64,000 nt of DNA from Bacteroidota bacterium. Its GTDB lineage: Bacteria > Bacteroidota > Bacteroidia > Cytophagales > Cytophagaceae. Under the pieces are notes generated by a model, which was not told the origin of the DNA, searched no databases, and saw nothing but the letters and a program-made list of their open reading frames with translations. Both the position numbers and the translations under genes were made by a program. Of the stretch, positions 54,647 to 61,700 are shown piece after piece. Location of the stretch: assembly GCA_023458555.1 (NCBI GenBank), contig JAEWYS010000014.1, forward strand, positions 248,001-312,000, read 5' to 3'. Position 1 is the first letter of the stretch; every line of letters begins with the position of its first letter.

Positions 54647-55993
54647 CTAAACAAATGACAGAAACCAGTGTATAAAAAGCACCGCAGTAAAGCCTGTAAG
54701 GGCTATAATGGTCGTCATAACCGTCCAGGACCGGAGCGTTTGCTTCTCAGTAATGCCAAAATATTTGCTTACAAGCCAGAAACCGCTGTCATTGACGTGT
54801 GACATGATCGTAGCTCCCGATGCTATGGCGATTACCAGCAGCGCCCTGTCAGTAGAGGTATATACAGAGCCTTCCAGCAAAGCGGCTGTCATACCGGCAG
54901 CGGTAATCATGGCGACAGTAGCAGATCCCTGTAAAATACGTACCAGAGCTGCCACCACAAAAGCAAAAAAGAAAAGGGAACCTCCCAGACCAATGATATA
55001 TCCGGCCACCATTTGCCCGGCTCCGGTATCGGAAAGCATTTGCTTGAATACTCCTCCTGCTCCGGTGATAAGTATGATCATACCTGCGGGTGCCAGTGAT
55101 TTCCCACTCATATCAAGCAGTTCCTGTCTGGAAAACCCTCTGCGAACACCCAGAAGGTACCAGGCCGCTCCGTTGGCGATCAGCAGGGCTATAAAAGGGT
55201 GGCCTGTAAAGGTTACCACGCTTTTTACAGATTGCGGAACCCCAAAGAGTCCACTGTTACAAAAGGTATTGAGCAGAATCAGAAAAAGAGGCAATGCAAC
55301 AAGACCGGCTATCAGTCCGGCCGAAGGCAATGCGCCAGGCTGCGTATCGGGCTGAGTATATACAGGAGCCGGGATAAAGATGCGGCGGGATATATAGCTG
55401 CCAAATACTGGTCCGGCTATGATTGCTGCCGGAATACCGGCAAGAGCACCCATCAGTATTACATCTCCGAGATCGGCGCCCAGCATCTCCGCTACTGCCA
55501 CAGGACCGGGAGTAGGTGGAATAAAACTATGAGAAACAGACAGTCCGGCCAGCAGAGACAAGCCAAACAGGAGCAAACTTCTGCCGGTCTTTTGCTGCAG
55601 GGCATATACAACTGGCACCAGTATGATAAAGGCTACATCAAAAAAAACGGGAATACTGACAAAAAAACCCGTAATCATAAGCGCCCAATGCGCATGCTTT
55701 TGTCCAGATTTCCGCAAAATAACTGAGGCCAGGGCCTGTACTCCTCCCGATTGTTCGAGTATAGCACCAAATATAGCTCCCAGGCCAACCACCACTGATA
55801 TGAAGCCAAGTGTACCCGCCATACCGGTTTGTATGCTTTCCAGAATACGGGCAGGCGGCATTCCTGCTATTATTCCAACAGCAATACTGGCCAGCAGCAG
55901 GGAAATAAAAGCTTGTATCCTGAGATAAAGAATCAGAAAAAGCAGAAGAGCTATACCTGATACAACTGCTAGCAAAAGCTGACTTTCTACCAT
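54647..55993 (-). CDS. gntP: Gluconate:H+ symporter, GntP family
   Basis: 448 residues with about 12 membrane helices, the normal GntP length. Family motifs include AGMPPARILESIQTGMAGTLG, VVGLGAIFGAILEQSGG, SIPVFFDVAFIILVPVVY, SHSFIPPTPGPVAVAEMLGAD and HVNDSGFWLVSKYFG. It imports gluconate or a related sugar acid across the inner membrane. Its ATG shares one base with the gnd stop codon (TGATG form), so it is translated with gnd. It is the last gene of gntK-gnd-gntP. Confidence 0.94.
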   Translation of the reverse strand: MVESQLLLAVVSGIALLLFLILYLRIQAFISLLLASIAVGIIAGMPPARILESIQTGMAGTLGFISVVVGLGAIFGAILEQSGGVQALASVILRKSGQKHAHWALMITGFFVSIPVFFDVAFIILVPVVYALQQKTGRSLLLFGLSLLAGLSVSHSFIPPTPGPVAVAEMLGADLGDVILMGALAGIPAAIIAGPVFGSYISRRIFIPAPVYTQPDTQPGALPSAGLIAGLVALPLFLILLNTFCNSGLFGVPQSVKSVVTFTGHPFIALLIANGAAWYLLGVRRGFSRQELLDMSGKSLAPAGMIILITGAGGVFKQMLSDTGAGQMVAGYIIGLGGSLFFFAFVVAALVRILQGSATVAMITAAGMTAALLEGSVYTSTDRALLVIAIASGATIMSHVNDSGFWLVSKYFGITEKQTLRSWTVMTTIIALTGFTAVLFIHWFLSFV

Positions 55994-57411
55994 CAGTGTG
56001 AAGCCCAGTTGGTGTGAAAACGCTGTTCCGGATCACCATCGATCCGTTTGTATGTATGCGCCCCGAAATAATCACGCTGTGCCTGGATCAGATTGGCCGG
56101 AGAACTGGCGGTAATACGTCCCAAAAGATAATTGAGTCCGCCTGAATATACGGGAAGAGCTATATCTCCCCGTAAGCCTTCCGTTACGACAAAAGCCAGA
56201 TCCCTGCGCCAGACGCTGAGCCGCTCAGCTACTCCGGGGATAAGCAGCAGATTGTCGCCCTCCCGGAATAGTCCAATCAACTCTTCCATCAGCGATGACC
56301 GGATAATACAGCCATTGGTCCATATGCGGGCAAGCTCGCTCAGATTTATATTCCAGCTATGGGTTTCTGATGCTTTGCGGATCAGATCAAAACCATGGGC
56401 ATGATTGATATAGCGAATTGTCTGACAGGCTTTTTCCAGTGAATGTATAAACGTTTCTTTATTTCCCTTATATTTCCCGGACTGGTATTGGTACAGGTCA
56501 GCGCCCTCCAGCCTGTCCTTCCTGCCAGCTGAAAGGTTGCGGGCCATCACAGCCAGTGAGAGCGTATCATAGGGCACCCCGTATTCCAGCGCTGTAGCAG
56601 TCGACAGCCAGCCTGTTCCTTTTTGCTCTGCCTGATCCAGTATATAATCCAGCAGCAACCCATCGCCTTCTTTATAGTTGAGAATATCAATAGTGATTTC
56701 GAGCAGATAGCTTTTCAGGCTGCCTTTCTGCCACTCGTTCAGAATGCCGGAAATTTCCACATTTTCAAGGCAAAGAAAATTTTTAAGCAACGCATATGTC
56801 TCTGCCCACAGCTGCATTTCGGCATATTCAATGCCATTATGAACCATTTTTACAAAATGCCCGGCCCCATCAGGACCTATATAGGTTGTACAGGGATTGC
56901 CTTTGCGGTCTCTGGCTGCAATTTTCTGCAAATAAGGCGCTATTTTATCATATCCTTCCTTTGCCCCTCCCGGCATGATAGCGGGACCTTTCAGCGCACC
57001 TTCTTCCCCACCCGAGATGCCTGTTCCGATATAATGAATACCACGGCTTCTCAGCAGCTCTGCCCTGCGGAAAGTATCTTTATAATAGGAATTGCCCCCA
57101 TCCAGCACTATATCGCCCTCTTCAAGCAGAAGCAACAGTTGCCCGATCTGCTCATCCACCGCTGTGCCGGCAGTAATCATCAGCATAATCTTCCTGGGTC
57201 TCTCCAGGCTGTCTACAAATGCTGCCAGATCATCAAAGCCCTGCATATCGTAAGTATCGGGAACCGATGCCAGCAGATGACCGGCAATATTTTCCTCTAT
57301 ACCAGCAATATGCCGATTGTATACAGACAACCGTACCTGCCTGCCCGCAAGGTTCAGGGCCAGATTTCTGCCCATCACACCCAGTCCGATGATACCAAAC
57401 TCTGATTGCAT
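55993..57411 (-). CDS. gnd: 6-phosphogluconate dehydrogenase, decarboxylating
   Basis: 472 residues from the ATG at 57411 (MQSEFGIIGLGVMGRNLALN); a TTG 18 bp upstream is also open. The NAD(P) loop GLGVMGRNLALN is followed by VLDGGNSYYKDTFRR, GTGISGGEEGALKGPAIMPGG (catalytic Ser/Glu region), HFVKMVHNGIEYAEMQ (catalytic Lys and Asn) and KGTGWLSTATALEYGVP near 265. It oxidises 6-phosphogluconate to ribulose 5-phosphate, so this operon sends gluconate into the pentose phosphate pathway rather than through Entner-Doudoroff aldolase. It lies 1 bp after the gntK stop. Confidence 0.95.
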   Translation of the reverse strand: MQSEFGIIGLGVMGRNLALNLAGRQVRLSVYNRHIAGIEENIAGHLLASVPDTYDMQGFDDLAAFVDSLERPRKIMLMITAGTAVDEQIGQLLLLLEEGDIVLDGGNSYYKDTFRRAELLRSRGIHYIGTGISGGEEGALKGPAIMPGGAKEGYDKIAPYLQKIAARDRKGNPCTTYIGPDGAGHFVKMVHNGIEYAEMQLWAETYALLKNFLCLENVEISGILNEWQKGSLKSYLLEITIDILNYKEGDGLLLDYILDQAEQKGTGWLSTATALEYGVPYDTLSLAVMARNLSAGRKDRLEGADLYQYQSGKYKGNKETFIHSLEKACQTIRYINHAHGFDLIRKASETHSWNINLSELARIWTNGCIIRSSLMEELIGLFREGDNLLLIPGVAERLSVWRRDLAFVVTEGLRGDIALPVYSGGLNYLLGRITASSPANLIQAQRDYFGAHTYKRIDGDPEQRFHTNWASH

Positions 57412-57412
57412 A

Positions 57413-57892
57413 TTAGGAATATTTAGCAAGAATATGATCTACAAGTTTATCAGGTTCATCTGCAATATCCAAATGCAGTCCGTATACAGGCGGCTCCAGT
57501 GTATCAAATTGTGACTGCAAAAGCTCCTGAGTCATAAAATGTCCTTTTCTTGCTTTTAGCCGTTCATAAATTGCTTCGAAATCTCCGTGCAAAAAAACCC
57601 AGCAAACCCCAACCTCTTCGTCATCAACAAGATTTTTTCTATACATTTCCTTCAGAGCCGAACAGGCCAGCACAACTCCACCATGCCGGTATGAAGTCAG
57701 TGTTTCGGAAAGGAGTTTCAGCCAGGGCATCCGGTCCGTATCAGAAAGCGGTATTCCCTCTGACATCTTTCGTATATTTTCTGCCGGATGATAATCATCC
57801 GCATCCAGAAAAGGAAGTTGCAGACGGGAAGCAAGCAGTCTTCCTATTGTCGTTTTGCCACTACCGCTCACTCCCATCAAGATATAAATCAT
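57413..57892 (-). CDS. gntK: Gluconokinase
   Basis: 159 residues from MIYILMGVSGSGKTTIGRLL; an in-frame ATG 27 bp upstream is less family-like. The P-loop GVSGSGKTT is followed by FLDADDYHPAENIRKMSEGIPLSDTDRMPWL, the gluconate-binding block of the family, and CSALKEMYR. It phosphorylates D-gluconate to 6-phosphogluconate. It is the first gene of the gntK-gnd-gntP operon. No GntR-type regulator is adjacent; the 98-bp spacer upstream shows no clear operator. Confidence 0.96.
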   Translation of the reverse strand: MIYILMGVSGSGKTTIGRLLASRLQLPFLDADDYHPAENIRKMSEGIPLSDTDRMPWLKLLSETLTSYRHGGVVLACSALKEMYRKNLVDDEEVGVCWVFLHGDFEAIYERLKARKGHFMTQELLQSQFDTLEPPVYGLHLDIADEPDKLVDHILAKYS

Positions 57893-57990
57893 CGTGATAC
57901 GTTCTATTTTAAAAATCAATAGTCAAATAAGGAAATAATCCCACCAGCTTACTATTATTGAAAGCCTTCTGATAATCTGACAGCACAAAT

Positions 57991-58575
57991 CTACACAACA
58001 GAACTCCTGAACAAGTCAGTCATATCAGGATCAGCGTCCTCCAGCAAGTCACTAAATGATTCATGTCCTTTATCTTCAATATACATCATTTCCTGCCTGG
58101 TCACGGGTATCGCCCAGACAAAAACAACCGGGGGATCTGTCTTTTCATAACTATACATTTCTTCAGGAAAATATATGGGGGAATAGAAAAATAAGGCTTC
58201 CATTGAGCTACCATCAATGATGGGTTCCTCAAGCTCCATCAATTGCCCGGGAACAACTCCTTCTTTTTCTTCCAGCAGCATATTTCCGACAGCAAACATA
58301 AGATTGTAGAGCTCATCAGACAGATACTCGGTATAAAGAGTGAATAACAGCTCGTTTCTTATCATACCTCCTTCTGAATGATGTAGCTGAACATCGGACA
58401 TACCCACTGTACACAGTGTACTGGCACCTTCAAAAGGGACATCATCATATCTGAATATATCAAACCCTGCTTTGATTCCACTTACAGAGTGAGTTGCCCT
58501 TGTCTCGTCGGCCGGTATACCGCAAAAACTGTCTATGTATTTTCTGAGCTGAGTTCTGATATCGGTGTTCTTCAT
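57991..58575 (-). CDS. Suppressor-of-fused (SUFU) domain protein, likely immunity protein
   Basis: 194 residues, a single SUFU domain: a central VPFEGASTLCTVGMSDVQLHH block, RNELLFTLYTEYLSDELY, and the C-terminal PVVFVWAIPVTRQEMMYIED. In bacteria, SUFU proteins are common immunity proteins to polymorphic toxins. It is encoded 134 bp downstream of the nuclease tip of the RHS gene, on the same strand, the standard place for the cognate antidote. No signal peptide is present, so it acts in the cytoplasm where the toxin would strike a sister cell. Confidence 0.88.
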   Translation of the reverse strand: MKNTDIRTQLRKYIDSFCGIPADETRATHSVSGIKAGFDIFRYDDVPFEGASTLCTVGMSDVQLHHSEGGMIRNELLFTLYTEYLSDELYNLMFAVGNMLLEEKEGVVPGQLMELEEPIIDGSSMEALFFYSPIYFPEEMYSYEKTDPPVVFVWAIPVTRQEMMYIEDKGHESFSDLLEDADPDMTDLFRSSVV

Positions 58576-58647
58576 AATTGTTTATTCTCAAACGGCTCAA
58601 GGTATCTAAAAAGATTGTATTCTCTATATACAATCATAAATTATAGA

Positions 58648-58671
58648 TGCGGGACCGAATACAATCCCGCA
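58648..58671 (-). other. Small hairpin between RHS toxin and SUFU genes
   Basis: TGCGGGA and TCCCGCA pair over a 10-base loop in the 134-bp gap. With no T-run, partial termination or mRNA processing is possible. Confidence 0.35.
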
Positions 58672-58709
58672 CCTGATTCACTTAAAAAAGTCTACTATCC
58701 CACAGGCTT

Positions 58710-61700
58710 CTAAAATGTTACGCCATGTTGTTTGAGCAGCTTTCTGGCCCCTTTACGTGCCGCTGATCCTGTCAGCTCAAATTTATGGCTCACATTTTCT
58801 GACATAGTAAGTAATCGCAGGTTTTTGGGATCATTGCTGACATCCCGCATAATTTTCCAGGTTACCACTGATTTAGCTTTGGAAGATTCACTTAGCAAAT
58901 ATCTGTAGGGTACAATATGGTCGATATCCCATATAATACGTTTTCTTCCGCTGGAGCCCACGCTAATTTTATGCGTCCCCAGGTACATTTTATTACTTAC
59001 CGCGCTTTTTACCATCCCTTTATTTGTTCCTTTTTTGATAGTCTGCCGGCCAAAAACTTCACTTTTAGATGTTTTCCGCCATCCTGGTCTTCGTTTACCT
59101 TTGGCTTTGAGACATGCGGAATGCGGATTGTGGCTCAGCAAAGAATCCTGAGAGACATAGTAGGTATGTGTGCTTGTAATAGAAACATTATAGACTTTTA
59201 CCGGCCCGGCTATATATTCTGTAGAAAGAATCCTTTCAGCCTGATCGCTATTGCCTATGATTTCATCGCCCGGACGAAGCGCTCCTGCATCTACCCAGCC
59301 TTTGTCACGAACATAAAACGGATGCTCAGGAGTTGCTCCTATCGTATCATGCTCCAGCCGAATCATGACAACACCATCGGCTTCCCTGCTAAAAAGCATG
59401 CTTACAGGCTGTATGACCTTAGTACCGGTAACTTCGTCATAGCTCCAGATTTCATCTCCGACTTCCAGATTCTGGATTTCCTTCATTCCTTTGGAGGTAA
59501 GTATTTCAGTACCTTTTATGAAGGAAAGCGGGCATACCTCGTGAATAATTTCTCTGGATTCTTTGGTAAGCACTTCCTCTGTATTACCTGCCACTCTGCC
59601 TCCATGAGATAATTCGGCTCCCTTGGAAGCTCCCCGGATGGCATGTGCGCCTCTTCCCAGCAATGGACCTACAAAAGGAATCAAATCCAATGCAAGATAT
59701 ATTCCGTTTTCTACATTGGGTTTAAGTGCGAATTCGAAAGCATCATAGGTAAGGAAAGCAACATCGGTGGCCGCGAGAGCAATACTGCCCGCACTGAATC
59801 CTCCGATTGTTGTGGCCTCTGCTGTGACTACTCCGAGAGCGGCAAGTCCTGCCACGGCGCCTGCCGCTACGGCTACTCCTACCGCTGCTCCCCCGACAAT
59901 GCCCACCCAGGTTTTTCCGGAAGCCCAGTCCCATCTGGCCGGATTGGCTGTCCCATTGGCGATGGAGGCTCCTGCATAAGCTCCTATAATACCTGCTACA
60001 ACAAGTACGGCAATCAGTACAAATGCTTCTCCGTTGGGATCAACTCCACTCATAGGATTGTTGTATCCATACATATAAGGACTGCTGTATTGCATAGCCG
60101 GGTCCGGAGATATAAAATGCCCATGTCCCGAATCAAAATACCTGGCTCCGAAGTAATACAGACCGGAACGCCTGTCAAGTTCCTTACCGGTATATTTCGG
60201 CCTGAAGTCATCACGACCTTTCTCTTCAGCTATGCTACCAAAGGGTTTGTATACAATAGTGGTAGACTGAGAGCCGGCCTGATTGGTAGCAAGTATATTG
60301 CTTCCTATCTGGTCATATGTAAAAAAAACAGTGGACCCGGTCTCCGCTTCATTGGCCGGTTGCGTTTGTCCATGCACGGGGATAGCCTGAGTGACCAGTA
60401 TTGCCCATAAGAACAGCCCCGATATACATTTATCTTTCCATCCTGAAACGTTGAAAGCAGCAAAACTGAATAATACAGCTTTCATCTGCATTATACCTCC
60501 CCGGGTAGTCAGCCGGCCTGTTCTCCGTAGTAAATACCACCAGTTTCTTGCTCCCCATAGCAGAAATACCACAAAAATCAGTGTATAGAATATAAACAGA
60601 GAAATGCTTACAGCATAAAGCAGGCTACCGCTGTCCATATCGTCCCAAAAACGAGGTAACCAGGTATCCATACACCCCTTTTCAGTAGTAAGCAGCTCAA
60701 CAGATCTGCCTGCCTGAGACTTCGCCTGTATCACCCCCTTGGGGCCGCCCACATATCGGGTATGCACATAGCTGTTTGTACTTTTTACCCAGGTTACTTC
60801 ATACAATGGGGTAATATAATAGGTGACCGAATCCCCGGAATTTTTCAGTACACGATCACCGCTTGCATCATAAGCAAATGTATCTATATCAATACTATCC
60901 GACTGAAACCTCACAGAATTAAGCCTGTTTTCCGGACCAAATCTGTATTCCAAAACAGTAGTATCGAGCTGTATCCGGCTAACATTGCCATTGGCATCGT
61001 ACTGATACTGAGCTGTGCTTCCGTTATTGTACGCTATTTCACTAATCTGATTACGGTTTTGCTTATGATAGGTGATACTATAAGACGAAATACGATCCTG
61101 ACCGGCCTGCTCGGTAAACCCGCGACGATTGCCGGCTTCATCGTATGTATACGAGCAGGTAACACGTGGATTGGTCAGATTAAAATTATAGCTCCCGTTT
61201 GCCAGCTTAAGCCGGCCTGCATTATCATATGAAAAAGCTTCCGACAGATTGTCCCCCTCTGAGAATTGGTCAGCGCGAAGATCTGCAACACTCTTCAGAT
61301 TATTGGCATTATTCCAGCGATAGGCAAATTTATGATACAGGAATGCGCTTCGGTTGGTCGTAAAGCTGTCCAAACGTCCTAAAAAGTCATACCGGTAATC
61401 CGATACGATACCATTTTGATAATTGATGATACCTTCAATCCCGGAAGAAGTATAATTGTCAAAAAATGCCAGCGAGTCGCTACCCTCCTTTACTGCTGAC
61501 AGCAAACCATCATACCGGTCGTAATCATAATTTACTTCGGATCTGTCGGGGTGCGTAATTTTGGAGATACGCCCCATAGGATCGTATGCATATCGGGTCA
61601 CATATACATCCGGTACACTATCGCCGTTGTAGTCAAGTCCGTTTATAGAGACCCGCAGCTCTTTAAGCAAACCAGCATTATCATAAGCATATTCGTAAAC

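Noticed and set aside
55199..55726. 175-residue + strand frame across gntP
   Set aside because: Antisense to a well-supported transporter; composition is not protein-like.
56623..57405. 260-residue + strand frame across gnd
   Set aside because: Antisense to 6-phosphogluconate dehydrogenase; low-complexity His/Cys/Ile mixture with no domain.
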